Assembly: GCF_006438965.1 (NCBI RefSeq)
Contig: NZ_RCZM01000005.1
Location: 124,001-188,000, forward strand
DNA length: 64,000 nucleotides
DNA from: Pedococcus bigeumensis
GTDB taxonomy: Bacteria; Actinomycetota; Actinomycetes; Actinomycetales; Dermatophilaceae
Direction of reading: 5' to 3'
The notes beneath the pieces were generated by a model. The model was not told the DNA's origin and made no database searches. It saw nothing but the letters and a program-made list of their open reading frames with translations. Made by a program: the position numbers and the translations under genes. Position 1 is the first letter of the stretch; every line of letters begins with the position of its first letter. Below, in pieces: positions 55,425 to 64,000 of the stretch.

Positions 55425-56405
55425 CTATTCAACCCGAGGCGAGGCGGCGATGGATACCCGCCCGTCGCTGCGGGTCACGAGGAGGGCGCCGGGCAGGCTG
55501 ACCGGTCCCTGCCCGTGCCAGCGCGTGAGCAGCGAGTCACACGCCTCGGTATGCCGCGTGCTCACCTGCCCGGCCGGCGCACCCGCCGCGACGGCGAGAC
55601 GTCGCCAGACCCGCGTGCGGACCGCACGAGGCAGCACGGCGAGGTCGGCAGCCGCCCACGGACCGGCCCCGAGGTCGGTCACAGCCTGGTCGGCCAGCAG
55701 GTCGAGGTGGTCGGCGTCCTCGCGCAGCTGGTCGGCGGTGCGGGCGAGCGCGGCCGCGACACCGGGGCCGAGGTCTCGCTCGAGGTCGACGAGGGCTCGT
55801 CGCGCGCGGACCCGCGTGAAGGAAGGGTCAGCGTTCATCGGGTCGTCCCACCAGGTGAGGTCCTCGGCGGCGCAGGAGGCACGGGTCTGCCCGCGGGTCA
55901 CCCCGAGGAGGGGACGTCGGAATCGGTCGCGAGCACGCGGCATACCGGAGAGGGAACGGGCGCCGGCACCACGGGTCAGGCCGAGCAGCACCTGCTCGGC
56001 CTGGTCGTCGAGGGTGTGGCCGAACAGCACGAGGCGCGCGCCGTGTCGGTCGGCGGCGGCATCGAGGGCGGCGTAGCGCGCCTGGCGGGCGGCGGCCTCG
56101 AGACCGTCGGTGCCTGCCGCGACCTCGACGGTCGCCCAGCTCGACGGAGCCAGTCCGAGGGCGTCACACTGCGCGGAGGCTCGTCGGGCGACCTCCGCCG
56201 AGTCGGCCGCCAGCCCGTGGTCGACCACCACCGCGCCCGCCCGGACCCCCAGCCGCGGCGCCTCGAAGGCAACGGCGGCCGCGAGCGCGAGCGAGTCCCC
56301 GCCGCCGCTGCACGCGACGAGGACGAGGTCGCCCGGGTCGCACTCGGCCAGGGCCGCGCGGACGGCGACCCTGATGGCCGCCGTGGCCGGGTGCGGTCCG
56401 GTCAC
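55425..56405 (-). CDS. tilS: tRNA(Ile)-lysidine synthetase
   Basis: TilS modifies the CAU anticodon of one tRNA-Ile so that it reads AUA. The 326 residues contain the PP-loop VACSGGGDSLAL (~32-43), LFGHTLDDQAEQVLL and the SLSGMPRAR region, with a C-terminal helical domain. The long TilS C-terminal domain is absent, as in other actinomycetes. GTG start at 56405. Confidence 0.95.
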   Translation of the reverse strand: MTGPHPATAAIRVAVRAALAECDPGDLVLVACSGGGDSLALAAAVAFEAPRLGVRAGAVVVDHGLAADSAEVARRASAQCDALGLAPSSWATVEVAAGTDGLEAAARQARYAALDAAADRHGARLVLFGHTLDDQAEQVLLGLTRGAGARSLSGMPRARDRFRRPLLGVTRGQTRASCAAEDLTWWDDPMNADPSFTRVRARRALVDLERDLGPGVAAALARTADQLREDADHLDLLADQAVTDLGAGPWAAADLAVLPRAVRTRVWRRLAVAAGAPAGQVSTRHTEACDSLLTRWHGQGPVSLPGALLVTRSDGRVSIAASPRVE

Positions 56406-56439
56406 CTCAGGTCCACCGGGATGCGGGTGTGGTCACCGG

Positions 56440-57513
56440 TCAGCCGTGGACCCGGGCGACCCAGGTCGACGGTGTGGCGATCTCGGCCGGCAGCGGCAAC
56501 GTCTCGGGCGACTCCCAGACGCGGTTGAAGCCGTCGGTGCCGACGGCCTCGGTCACCTCGCGGACGAAGACCGCGCCGTCGCGGTACTGCCGCATCTTGG
56601 CCTCCAGCCCCAGCAGCCGGCGCAGCACCCGGTCGAAGGCGCCGACGCCCTTACGACGTTCGTTGAACCTGCTCCGGATCTGCGCGACCGAGGGGATGAT
56701 CTGCGGGCCGACCTCGTCCATGACGACGTCGGCGTGCCCTTCGAGCAGGGACATGACCGCGGTGACCTCGGCGAGCTTGGCGCGCTGCTCCGGCGAGGCG
56801 ATGAGGTCGGTGAGGCCGGCGCCACCGCTCTTCAGCGCATCGGGGAGCTGCTTGCCGAGCCGGGAGAGGGTCTCCTGCAGGGACTCCGGGTCGGGCACGA
56901 GGTCCGTCGCCAGGGTGCGCACCCGGTCGACCATGTGGTCCCGCAGCCACGGCACCGCGGTGAACTGCACGCGGTGGGTCTCCTCGTGCATGCAGACCCA
57001 GAGCCGGAAGTCGGCCGGGTCGACGCCGAGCTCGCGCTCCACCTGGACCAGGTTGGGGGCGACCAGCATCAGCTGGGGCGTGCCACCCGGCGCGAGGTCG
57101 TACTGGCCGAGGACCTTGCTCGACATGAACGCGAGCAGCGCTCCGGCCTCGCCGCCGGTGACCTTGCCGCCGATCGCCTGCATCGTCTGGTTCGGCGCGG
57201 CCTTCTGGCTGTCGACGAGCTTGCCGAAGACGGGGTCCATCAGGGCCGACATGGAGTCGGCGTTGAGCGAGATCCAGGTGCGGCGGTCGACGACGACCGG
57301 GCCGGGTGCGTCGCCGGGAGCGTGCAGCCGAGCCGTCTCCGCCACGGGTTGCTGGGCGCGGTGGGCTGCGGCGCGCACCGACGCGACGACCTCGGCGGCT
57401 TCGGCGACGGTCACCTTGGGTCCGGCCGGCACGAGCCGGGTCCCGGTCGTCTTGGCGAACTGCCAGTCGACGTAGCGGGTGGCCTGCGGAGCTGCAGCGT
57501 CGGGCACGGTCAT
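56440..57513 (-). CDS. DUF2342 putative zinc-dependent metalloprotease
   Basis: The ATG at 57513, with a GAGGGG ribosome site, gives 357 residues. The active-site motif CMHEETHRVQF (HExxH, ~residues 172-182) and a downstream LLEGHADVVMD (possible third ligand) mark the DUF2342 family, labelled coenzyme-F420-biosynthesis-associated by co-occurrence only. It has no signal peptide. It stands between dacB (14-bp gap) and tilS, an order kept in many actinomycetes. Confidence 0.9.
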   Translation of the reverse strand: MTVPDAAAPQATRYVDWQFAKTTGTRLVPAGPKVTVAEAAEVVASVRAAAHRAQQPVAETARLHAPGDAPGPVVVDRRTWISLNADSMSALMDPVFGKLVDSQKAAPNQTMQAIGGKVTGGEAGALLAFMSSKVLGQYDLAPGGTPQLMLVAPNLVQVERELGVDPADFRLWVCMHEETHRVQFTAVPWLRDHMVDRVRTLATDLVPDPESLQETLSRLGKQLPDALKSGGAGLTDLIASPEQRAKLAEVTAVMSLLEGHADVVMDEVGPQIIPSVAQIRSRFNERRKGVGAFDRVLRRLLGLEAKMRQYRDGAVFVREVTEAVGTDGFNRVWESPETLPLPAEIATPSTWVARVHG

Positions 57514-57527
57514 CCCCTCACGGTAGG

Positions 57528-58967
57528 TCAGGGACACCCGCAGGTCGCGAGCACCGCCACGAAGCGGTCCAACGCGGCCCGCGCATTGAGGGTTCCGACG
57601 CCGCCCGGGAGCCCGTCGGCCTCGACCACGAAGGACAGCACGCGTCCGTCGGCGTCGATGACGGTTCCGGCCATGGCGCTTACTCCGGTGAGGGTGCCGG
57701 TCTTGGCCCGGGCCAGGCCCGCGACGGCACGCGTGCTCTTCGCGTGGAACCGGGTCGACAGCGTGCCCGACAGGCCGGCCACGGGCAGCTGCGCGACGGT
57801 GTCCTGCATCGCCGGCACCGACCCGTCGGCCCCGAGCTGGAGCACGTCCGACAGCACCTGCGGCGGGATCGCCTGGCCCGAGGTGAGCCCGCTCGCGTCC
57901 TTGAGGGTCACGCCGCTGAGGTCGACCCCGCGGGCCTCGACCGTGGTCGTCACGAAGGCGACGGCCGCCGCGAAGCTCGTCGAGCCCCCTGCCTTCACCG
58001 TCGCCTGCCGCGCCAGTCCCTCGGTCAGGGCGTTGTCGCTGTCGTCGAGGGCGAGGGCGAGGATGTCGCCGATCGGGGCCGACGCCACCCGCCCCAGCTC
58101 GGTGGCACCGGCGGGCACCTTCTCGGACCAGGTTGACTCGGGGGCGAGGGTCGCGGTGATCCCGGCCTTGGCCAGGGCGCTCACGAAGGCCGCACCGGTG
58201 GCGGCCTCGGGGTTGCGGGGTGCCGGCTTGAACGGCACGGCGCGCTGGCCGGCCAGGCCGAGCATCGACACCCCACCGGTGTAGCCGGCCTTGACGTCCG
58301 CCTGGCTCCAGCCCGGCGCCCAGCGCGGGCCCTTCGCGTAGGTGGTGTCCAGCCGGAGGGTGACCTTCGTGGTCGCTGCACCCTGCAAGGCCGAGGCGAC
58401 CTGGCCGGCCAGGTCGCCCAGGCCGGCGCGCCCCTCGACCGCCGTTGGCGTCCCCTTGCCCCTGGCCAGCATGGTGTCGCCACCGGCGACGAGCACGAGC
58501 TCGTCCGGTCGGGCGCCCTGCACCACCCTCGTGGGCAGCGTCGCCAGCGGGTCGAGCGTGGTGCCGACCGCGAGGGCGGTCAGCAGCTTGGCCGTCGAGG
58601 CGGGCACGCGGGCCTTCGTGGCGTCCTTGCTCAGCAGGGTCTGGCCGGTGAAGGCGTCGCGCACCACGATGCCCGGCCCGGGACGCAGGGCCGGGTCGGC
58701 GACGACGGTCGCGAGCGCCGAGGCGAGGGCAGCCGGGTCCGGGATGGGTGCGGACGCGGACGCGGGCTCGAGGGGTTGCGCGGCAGCGTTGACCGTGGGG
58801 ACCGGGACGGTGGTGGGTGCCGCAGTGCCGGTCGTGGCCGCCGGGGTGGGCGCCACCCGTGGCTGGTCACGGGTCAGGATCCCCGGCACGATGTCGAACA
58901 CGTCGAGAGTCGTGTAGACCGCCCCCAGCACCACGACGGCGAGCAACGCGGCCAGGATGCGGCGCAC
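57528..58967 (-). CDS. dacB: D-alanyl-D-alanine carboxypeptidase/endopeptidase (PBP4 type)
   Basis: The 479 residues start with a signal/anchor helix (ILAALLAVVVLGAVYTTL) and a Pro/Thr/Ala-rich linker (~32-75). The penicillin-binding fold then shows SxxK as PASTAKLL, a SDN motif (LDDSDNALTEG) and KTG (RAKTGTL), with the large PBP4 insert between the first two. It trims or cuts peptidoglycan cross-links outside the membrane. It has a GAGGGGG ribosome site. It is the first gene of the minus-strand series and is divergent from ppa. Confidence 0.95.
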   Translation of the reverse strand: MRRILAALLAVVVLGAVYTTLDVFDIVPGILTRDQPRVAPTPAATTGTAAPTTVPVPTVNAAAQPLEPASASAPIPDPAALASALATVVADPALRPGPGIVVRDAFTGQTLLSKDATKARVPASTAKLLTALAVGTTLDPLATLPTRVVQGARPDELVLVAGGDTMLARGKGTPTAVEGRAGLGDLAGQVASALQGAATTKVTLRLDTTYAKGPRWAPGWSQADVKAGYTGGVSMLGLAGQRAVPFKPAPRNPEAATGAAFVSALAKAGITATLAPESTWSEKVPAGATELGRVASAPIGDILALALDDSDNALTEGLARQATVKAGGSTSFAAAVAFVTTTVEARGVDLSGVTLKDASGLTSGQAIPPQVLSDVLQLGADGSVPAMQDTVAQLPVAGLSGTLSTRFHAKSTRAVAGLARAKTGTLTGVSAMAGTVIDADGRVLSFVVEADGLPGGVGTLNARAALDRFVAVLATCGCP

Positions 58968-59077
58968 TCGACCCCCTCAGCGCTGGACTTGCGTCATACG
59001 GAACACTTAGCGGCGAGCCTAGGTCATAGGCGCGCGCACCACGTCTCAGGCATGCGCACTACGGAAGGGACATCGTC

Positions 59078-59635
59078 GTGGAGTTCGACGTCACCATCGA
59101 GATCCCGAAGGGGCACCGCAACAAGTACGAGGTCGACCATGAGACCGGTCGGATCAGGCTCGACCGGCTGCTCTTCACCTCGACGCGGTACCCCGCCGAC
59201 TACGGCTATGTCGAGGACAGCCTCGGTGAGGACAGCGACCCGCTCGACGCCCTGGTCCTGCTCGAAGAGCCCACGTTCCCCGGCTGCCTGGTGCGCGTCC
59301 GCCCGATCGGCATGTTCCACATGCGCGACGAGGCCGGCGGCGACGACAAGATCCTCTGCGTGCCGGCCGGCGACCCGCGCCAGGCCCACCTCGTCGACCT
59401 CGAGCAGGTCAGCAGCTTCGACCGCCTCGAGATCCAGCACTTCTTCGAGACCTACAAGGACCTCGAGCCCGGCAAGTCCGTCGAGGGCGCCCACTGGGCC
59501 GGCCGCGAGGAGGCCGAGCGCGTGGTGCGCGAGGCGATCCAGCGCGCCAAGGAGGCCGGCATGACCACCGCCCGCTGGCGGATGCCCGACGTCTCCGCCG
59601 AGCCGATGTCCGAGGCCAAGCCCCCCACCGACTGA
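59078..59635 (+). CDS. ppa: Inorganic pyrophosphatase
   Basis: This soluble family I enzyme hydrolyses pyrophosphate made by biosynthetic reactions. The 185 residues include [42 protein letters not shown] (signature with the metal-binding Asp cluster) and [15 protein letters not shown]. It is ~15-20 residues longer at the C-terminus than the shortest homologues. A GGAAGGGAC ribosome site precedes the GTG start. Confidence 0.97.
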   Translation: MEFDVTIEIPKGHRNKYEVDHETGRIRLDRLLFTSTRYPADYGYVEDSLGEDSDPLDALVLLEEPTFPGCLVRVRPIGMFHMRDEAGGDDKILCVPAGDPRQAHLVDLEQVSSFDRLEIQHFFETYKDLEPGKSVEGAHWAGREEAERVVREAIQRAKEAGMTTARWRMPDVSAEPMSEAKPPTD

Positions 59636-59639
59636 GCCT

Positions 59640-59660
59640 CGCGCGCGGGGCGCGCGCGCG
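59640..59660 (+). terminator. Alternating CG hairpin after ppa
   Basis: Seven-base-pair CG stem with a GGG loop beginning 5 bp after the ppa stop. It borders a GGCATAC word. Confidence 0.5.
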
Positions 59661-59786
59661 GCATACACAGGCCCTAAGGCGACAGGACGTCAGCCAGGGG
59701 GCTTGGTGTCTTGGGGGGAGGTGTGCCGGGTGCCTGGATAGGCACTCGGCTCACCGGGGCGTCCGCTCGGGCCGCCGCGGGAGTAG

Positions 59787-61157
59787 CTAGGGGCGGCCGC
59801 CATAGGGCACGAGGTCGGAGCGGTAGATGGAGGCGTAGCGGACGTTGGCACCGGTGTAGGGCGCCTCGATCATCTGGCCGCCGCCGATGTAGAGACCGAC
59901 GTGGTGGCTGGTGGGGCCGGAGTCGCCGTAGAAGACGAGGTCTCCTGGGCGCAGGTCGCTGATGGCCACCCGCGAGGTCTCGCCCCACTGGGCACCGGTG
60001 TAGTGCGAGAGGTTGACGCCGGCCCGCTGCCAGGCGCGCATGGTCAGGCCTGAGCAGTCGAAGCTGTTCGGACCCGAACCGCCCCACTGGTAGGGCTTGC
60101 CGATCTGGGAGCGCGCATACCCGATGACCGCCGAGACCCCACCGTTCGTGGACGGCGGCGGGGGCGGGGGGTTGTCCGGCTTGGGCTTGGGCTTGGGGTG
60201 GTTCTGCTGCTGCGACGCCTCTTCGGCGGCCTTCTCGGCGGCTTCGGCGGCGGCCTTCTGGCGAGCGGCCTCTGCGGCGGCGCGGGCTGCAGCCTGCTGG
60301 GCCGCCTTCCTGGCGGCAGCGGTGCGAGCGGCCTTGGCGCGCTCAGCGGCAAGGCGGGCCTGACGGGCGGCCTCAGCGGCGGCGGCCCGGGCGACTGCCG
60401 CGGCGGCCAGCCCGTCCTGGCGCTGCTTCTCCAGGTCGACCGAGGTCTTGCGCAGGGTGGCCAGCTGCACGGTGAGGGCGTTCTGCTCCTGCTGGATCTG
60501 GGCCGCCGCGGCCTCGGCCTGGTCGGCCTGCGCCTGGGCGGCGTTCCGGGCGTCCTCAGCGGCCTTGGCAGCCTTGGCCTGCGCCGCCTCGGCTCCGGCG
60601 GCCTGCTGACGCATCGTGTCGGCGACGATCGAGGAGGCGGCTGCCTGCTGGAGGGTGCGGGTCCGGGCGTCGCTCACGGCCTCGAGGGCGGTGGCGCGGT
60701 CCATCAGGTCCTGCGGGCCGGTGCTGGACAGGTAGGCCTCGAGCTCGCCGAGGTTGCCGCCCTGCTGGTAGACGCTGGCTGCGTAGCGCCGCACCTGCAG
60801 GGCCGCGGCATCCGCGACCTCCTGCGCCTGGGCGGCACGCTTCTTGGCGGCGGTGGTCTCGGCGGTGCGCTTGTCGAGCTCGTAGACGGCTCCGTTGTAG
60901 GCCTCTGCGGCCGCACCGGCACGGTCCTGGACCTGGCTGAGCTGGGCGCTGGCGGCGGCGTACTGCGCGTCGAGGCTGGAGACCTTGCCGGACGTGGTGG
61001 CGACGGCGGACTGGGCCTTGTCGACCTGCGCCTTGGACGGGTACACCGGGTCCGGGTCGGCCGAGGCGGACAGCGCCGTGGTGCCAGCCAGGATCCCCAC
61101 CATGCAGAGGGTCGCACCGGTGCGCAGTGCGCGTCGGGCGGAGTGGGCGTTCGGCAC
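59787..61157 (-). CDS. NlpC/P60 peptidoglycan endopeptidase with long coiled coil (RipA-like)
   Basis: Start chosen at GTG 61157 behind GAGAGG, giving 456 residues. It has a signal peptide ending SASA-DPDP (~34), then ~270 residues of Ala/Gln/Lys coiled coil that probably auto-inhibits the enzyme, a Pro/Lys spacer (KPKPKPDNPPPPPP), and the NlpC/P60 domain with catalytic Cys in FDCSGLT and His in SHHVGLYIG. It resembles RipA-type hydrolases, which cut the peptide stem to separate daughter cells. A 35-bp dyad lies ~130 bp upstream. Confidence 0.93.
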   Translation of the reverse strand: MPNAHSARRALRTGATLCMVGILAGTTALSASADPDPVYPSKAQVDKAQSAVATTSGKVSSLDAQYAAASAQLSQVQDRAGAAAEAYNGAVYELDKRTAETTAAKKRAAQAQEVADAAALQVRRYAASVYQQGGNLGELEAYLSSTGPQDLMDRATALEAVSDARTRTLQQAAASSIVADTMRQQAAGAEAAQAKAAKAAEDARNAAQAQADQAEAAAAQIQQEQNALTVQLATLRKTSVDLEKQRQDGLAAAAVARAAAAEAARQARLAAERAKAARTAAARKAAQQAAARAAAEAARQKAAAEAAEKAAEEASQQQNHPKPKPKPDNPPPPPPSTNGGVSAVIGYARSQIGKPYQWGGSGPNSFDCSGLTMRAWQRAGVNLSHYTGAQWGETSRVAISDLRPGDLVFYGDSGPTSHHVGLYIGGGQMIEAPYTGANVRYASIYRSDLVPYGGRP

Positions 61158-61283
61158 GGGGGGATGCCTCTCAGATCGGGTGGCCAGTCGGGTTTGTGGC
61201 AGCCGCACGAGACTAGAGCCGGGTTTTCACTCAGAACACTCTCGTCACACAAATCCCACGCCTTACCGGCCTCGGGCGGGAAT

Positions 61284-61318
61284 GACATTGGTGTAGTTCG
61301 TCGAGTTACACCGATGTC
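61284..61318. promoter_or_regulatory. 35-bp imperfect dyad upstream of the NlpC/P60 gene
   Basis: Symmetry around 61301 pairs GACAT, GGTGTA and TCG with CGA, TACACC and ATGTC (14 of 17 positions). It lies in the 369-bp gap 61158-61526, which is AT-richer than its surroundings and otherwise shows no gene. It could be an operator for the hydrolase gene or a 3' structure of the MFS message. Confidence 0.6.
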
Positions 61319-61526
61319 TTTCAGCAGGCCGCGGCAATCCTTCGATCACCTGTCCAGAACTGATCACGAATAGGTAACGAAATCGGCGTTTTCGCAGGTG
61401 AGAGGCCCTGAGCACCCCTCTGGGGCCCATCCGACGACCGCACTTCTGGCCACCAATCTGGCAGCAAACCCCTTGATAACCCCCGGGGCGCGGCACGGGT
61501 GGCCAGCGGTCGGAGGAGGCCGCAGC

Positions 61527-62846
61527 TCAGGGGGTGATGGCCTCGCCGGACCGCAGGGCGGCATACGCGTCCGGATCGCTGTCCAACAACGCCCTCCGGG
61601 TCTTGCGCCGGTACCTCAGGATCTGCACGACACCGGCACCCCAGACGAGGTACTGCACCGACATCGCGGCCCTGAAGGTGTCCACGTCGTAGGTGCTCGG
61701 TCCACCCGGCGCGACCCGGTCCAGGATGATCCCGATCAGCGTCACCGTCGACAGTGACGCAAGGAAACCACCGACGTTCACGATCCCGGTGGCGCTGCCC
61801 AGCCGCGTGGGCGGGTTGAAGGTCCGAGCCAGGTCGAAGCCCACGAGCGAACCGGGACCGCCGACCGCCGTGATGACGACGAGCACCACCAGCAGCGGCA
61901 GCGGCGCCCGGCCGGGCCACAACAGGACGACGGCCCAGACGGTCATGATCGAGAAGACGATCCCGAGGATGAGCGTCGAGCGTGAGAACGGGTACTTCGT
62001 GACGAACCCGCCGATCAGCGGGCTGCTCACCACCGTGGTCACGGTCATCAGCATCAGCAGGATGCCGGCCGTCTTGGGCGACAGCCCCTGTCCGGCGACG
62101 AGGAACGGATAGCCCCACAGCAGCGCGAACACGGTTGCCCCGAACTGGGCGGAGAAGTGCGACCACAGCCCGAGCCGGGTGCCGGGAGTTCGCCAGGCGG
62201 CCCGGACGCTGCCCGCGAGGGCGCGGACCTTGATCTGGTCGAGCTCGTGGTCGGGGTTGGGTGAGTCCCGCACGACGACCAGGACGATGGCGCCCAGGAC
62301 GACACCGAACAGCGCCGAGCCCGCGTAGGACGGCGTCCAGCCCCACTTGTGCAGTGCGAAGACGAGTGGTGTCGCCGCAGTGAGGGCGCCCAGCTGCCCC
62401 AGCAGACCGGTGACCTGGGTGACCATCGGGATGCGCAGCGGCGGGAACCACAGCGCCACGATGCGCAGCAGAGGGATGAACACCATGGCGTCGCCGATCC
62501 CGACGAACACCCGGGTCACGATGCCGATCCAGAACACGTCGGCGAAGGCGAAGCCCAGCTGCGCGACGGTCATCAGGGTGACCCCGCACAGCAGCAGCCG
62601 CTTCGGCCCGAACCGGTCGAGGAGCGCGCCGACCGGGATCTGCATGGCGGCGTAGACGAGGAGCTGCACCATCGTGAAGACGGACAGCTGGGTCGCCGCG
62701 ATGTCGAAGCGTTCGCTCGCGAGCAGCCCGGCCACGCCGAGGGAGCTGCGGTGGAAGACCGCCAGGATGTAGACGGACACCGACGCGGCATACACGATCC
62801 ACGCCCGCCGTCCGCCGAGGTCGTACTGGGCGGCAGGCTTGGTCAC
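61527..62846 (-). CDS. Major facilitator superfamily transporter
   Basis: The GTG at 62846 gives 439 residues and 12 predicted helices. The MFS loop motif is seen as GALLDRFGPKRLLL (~66-79), repeated less clearly in the second half (IGGFVTKYPFSRSTLI). The start AWIVYAASVSVYILAVFHRSS is typical of nitrate/sugar-phosphate-like MFS permeases of actinomycetes. Substrate is unknown. It ends 369 bp before the NlpC/P60 start. Confidence 0.9.
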   Translation of the reverse strand: MTKPAAQYDLGGRRAWIVYAASVSVYILAVFHRSSLGVAGLLASERFDIAATQLSVFTMVQLLVYAAMQIPVGALLDRFGPKRLLLCGVTLMTVAQLGFAFADVFWIGIVTRVFVGIGDAMVFIPLLRIVALWFPPLRIPMVTQVTGLLGQLGALTAATPLVFALHKWGWTPSYAGSALFGVVLGAIVLVVVRDSPNPDHELDQIKVRALAGSVRAAWRTPGTRLGLWSHFSAQFGATVFALLWGYPFLVAGQGLSPKTAGILLMLMTVTTVVSSPLIGGFVTKYPFSRSTLILGIVFSIMTVWAVVLLWPGRAPLPLLVVLVVITAVGGPGSLVGFDLARTFNPPTRLGSATGIVNVGGFLASLSTVTLIGIILDRVAPGGPSTYDVDTFRAAMSVQYLVWGAGVVQILRYRRKTRRALLDSDPDAYAALRSGEAITP

Positions 62847-62904
62847 GTGCCATTGTCTCGCACCCCCGAGCCTGTTGGCGCGACGGGTCACGCCGCCAAC
62901 ACGC

Positions 62905-63357
62905 TCACCGACTCTGAGCCAGGTAGTCGACGAGGCCAGCCCGGCCGGACCGCATCATCCACGAGTGGTTGGCCCGCATCAGCGGTCCGGTGACGCGGGC
63001 GGTCCGGGCGAGCAGCGTGGGGGTGAGGACGGCCTCCTGGTCGAACTCCGCGACGCTCACCCCAGTTCCGTTGCCACCAGTGCGAACTCGCCACTCGCAC
63101 CACCCCTCGAGGTCTCCTCTCACGGCAACCTTCAGGTGACCGTTGGACCGGTCCTCCACCTCCCGGCGCAGCACGAGGTGGAGGGTGTAGGGCAGGAAGC
63201 TGCGGATGTGAGTACGCCCCGACTCGTCGTCGATCCGTTCGGCCGAGCGCACCTGCGGCCACCAGACGGCATACCGCTCCACGTCGGCGAGCGCGTCGAA
63301 GACCCGCTCCGGTTCGGCAGGGAGGGCCCACTCGTGGTGGAACTGGAAGGTCGGCAC
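62905..63357 (-). CDS. SRPBCC (polyketide cyclase-like) protein
   Basis: The 150 residues follow the SRPBCC plan: FQFHHEWALPAEPERVFDALADVERYAVWWPQV, internal strands, and a long C-terminal helix (RANHSWMMRSGRAGLVDYL). It probably binds a hydrophobic small molecule. It is not closely similar to the SRPBCC gene at 3639. The GTG start has a CATCAT hexamer 6 nt upstream, so a leaderless message is possible. Confidence 0.85.
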   Translation of the reverse strand: MPTFQFHHEWALPAEPERVFDALADVERYAVWWPQVRSAERIDDESGRTHIRSFLPYTLHLVLRREVEDRSNGHLKVAVRGDLEGWCEWRVRTGGNGTGVSVAEFDQEAVLTPTLLARTARVTGPLMRANHSWMMRSGRAGLVDYLAQSR

Positions 63358-63461
63358 GGCCCCATGATGTCCGGCCCGGCCCCGCCCTGTGCGACTCGGC
63401 CCACATCAGGACCGGTGCTGCTGCCGCTCCACCCCGCCCCGGGCATCCTGCAGCGCCGGGA

Positions 63462-63467
63462 TAGGTT
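63462..63467 (+). promoter_or_regulatory. -10 hexamer TAGGTT, leaderless start of the hydrolase gene
   Basis: TAGGTT, 6 nt (cgccgg), GTG (63474), nearly the same string as before the MidA-like gene. Confidence 0.6.
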
Positions 63468-63473
63468 CGCCGG

Positions 63474-64000
63474 GTGGAGCAGTTCATGCGGGACGGCCTG
63501 GTGTTCGACGTCACCGACAGGGGCGGCGGAGACGACGTCGCGGTCCTGCTGCACGGCTGGCCCCAGGACCGGCACGCGTGGGCGCAGGTAACGCCGCTGC
63601 TCACCGAGGCTGGCCTGCGCGTGGTGGCCCCGGACCAGCGCGGCTACTCCCCGGGCGCGCTACCGACGGGACGCGCGGCCTACCGCATGTCCGAGCTGGT
63701 CGCCGATGTGCTGGCGCTCGTCGACGCGTTGGGCGAGTCCCGCGTGCACCTCGTGGGGCACGACTGGGGCGGGTCGGTCGCGTGGGCTTTTGCCGAGCGC
63801 CACCCCGAACGCCTGCTCAGCCTGACCGTGGTCTCCACGCCGCACCACCGCGCCATCGCGTGGGCGATGCGTCACGCGGACCAGGCCCGGCGCAGCTGGT
63901 ACATGGCCGCGTTCCAGCTCCCGGTGGTCCCCGAGCTGGTGCTGCGCCGCCGGCTCCCCGTCGCGCTGCGTCGCTCCGGGCTGCCCGAGCAGGACGTGCA
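63474..64000 (+). CDS. Alpha/beta hydrolase, epoxide-hydrolase-like, truncated by the window end
   Basis: About 175 residues are visible before the right edge. The oxyanion motif HGWPQDRHAW (~24-33) and the nucleophile elbow GHDWGG (~95-100) have Asp rather than Ser as nucleophile. This is the mark of epoxide hydrolases and haloalkane dehalogenases. RVVAPDQRGYSPG lies between. The cap domain begins near the edge, and the acid and His are beyond the window, so the exact reaction cannot be told. Confidence 0.88.
   Translation, partial: MEQFMRDGLVFDVTDRGGGDDVAVLLHGWPQDRHAWAQVTPLLTEAGLRVVAPDQRGYSPGALPTGRAAYRMSELVADVLALVDALGESRVHLVGHDWGGSVAWAFAERHPERLLSLTVVSTPHHRAIAWAMRHADQARRSWYMAAFQLPVVPELVLRRRLPVALRRSGLPEQDV

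Noticed and set aside
61158-61400. c-di-AMP (ydaO) riboswitch before the NlpC/P60 gene
   Set aside because: Expected from DisA and from streptomycete precedent, but the conserved ydaO sequence blocks are not seen by eye.

Overview
This is 64 kb of a very GC-rich chromosome whose gene set and order point to an actinomycete of the order Micrococcales, possibly the family Intrasporangiaceae. The indicators are ClpC, Lsr2, DisA beside RadA, Ku with LigD modules, the Rossmann/DUF2520-panC-panD-nadB-nadC cluster, an orphan NuoD, DUF3180 beside a FolB-FolK fusion, DUF2342 and a PBP4-type carboxypeptidase. Assignment below order is inference. Almost all of it is core chromosome. I see no prophage, insertion sequence, CRISPR array, tRNA or rRNA.

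Layout. 1-4.1 kb: end of a secreted metzincin-like protease, a HEAT-repeat protein, a membrane protein, a Cys-rich protein, a methyltransferase and an SRPBCC protein. 4.1-9.1 kb: radA, disA and mutY (DNA repair and c-di-AMP), then an MFS protein. 9.1-14.1 kb (minus): coiled-coil protein, GNAT, LCP ligase and clpC. 14.3-16.3 kb: a ribbon-helix-helix-like protein with an operator-like dyad at its start, and paaK. 16.5-21.4 kb (plus): trypsin-like protease without PDZ, then MoxR, DUF58 and two VWA genes. 21.5-27.4 kb: soluble SPFH protein, CGNR regulator divergent from a secreted protein, Nei-like glycosylase, PadR regulator and a DrrAB-type ABC exporter behind two tandem dyads. 27.5-33.4 kb: Ku plus separate LigD ligase and polymerase genes (end joining), split by a membrane protein and a NarL-type two-component pair. 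33.4-36.2 kb (minus): lysS, small membrane protein, lsr2 and a FhuF-like Fe-S protein. 36.2-42.2 kb: a stand-alone ATPase, a 48-bp perfect palindrome, then the pantothenate/NAD operon. 42.3-46.3 kb: MidA-like methyltransferase, P450, lipoprotein and orphan NuoD. 46.5-59 kb (minus): HNH protein, DUF3180, folBK, folP, a DUF2156 membrane enzyme, folE, ftsH, hpt, tilS, DUF2342 and dacB. 59-64 kb: ppa, NlpC/P60 hydrolase, MFS, SRPBCC and the start of an alpha/beta hydrolase.

Two sequence-wide patterns stand out. First, the word GGCATAC/GTATGCC occurs about 49 times by eye, against about 6-7 expected at 70% GC. It lies in coding DNA, where it brings in otherwise uncommon TAT and GCA codons, and in intergenic palindromes. 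Second, at least fourteen genes start 6-7 nt after a TANNNT-like hexamer with no Shine-Dalgarno sequence, which indicates leaderless transcripts and settles several start codons.
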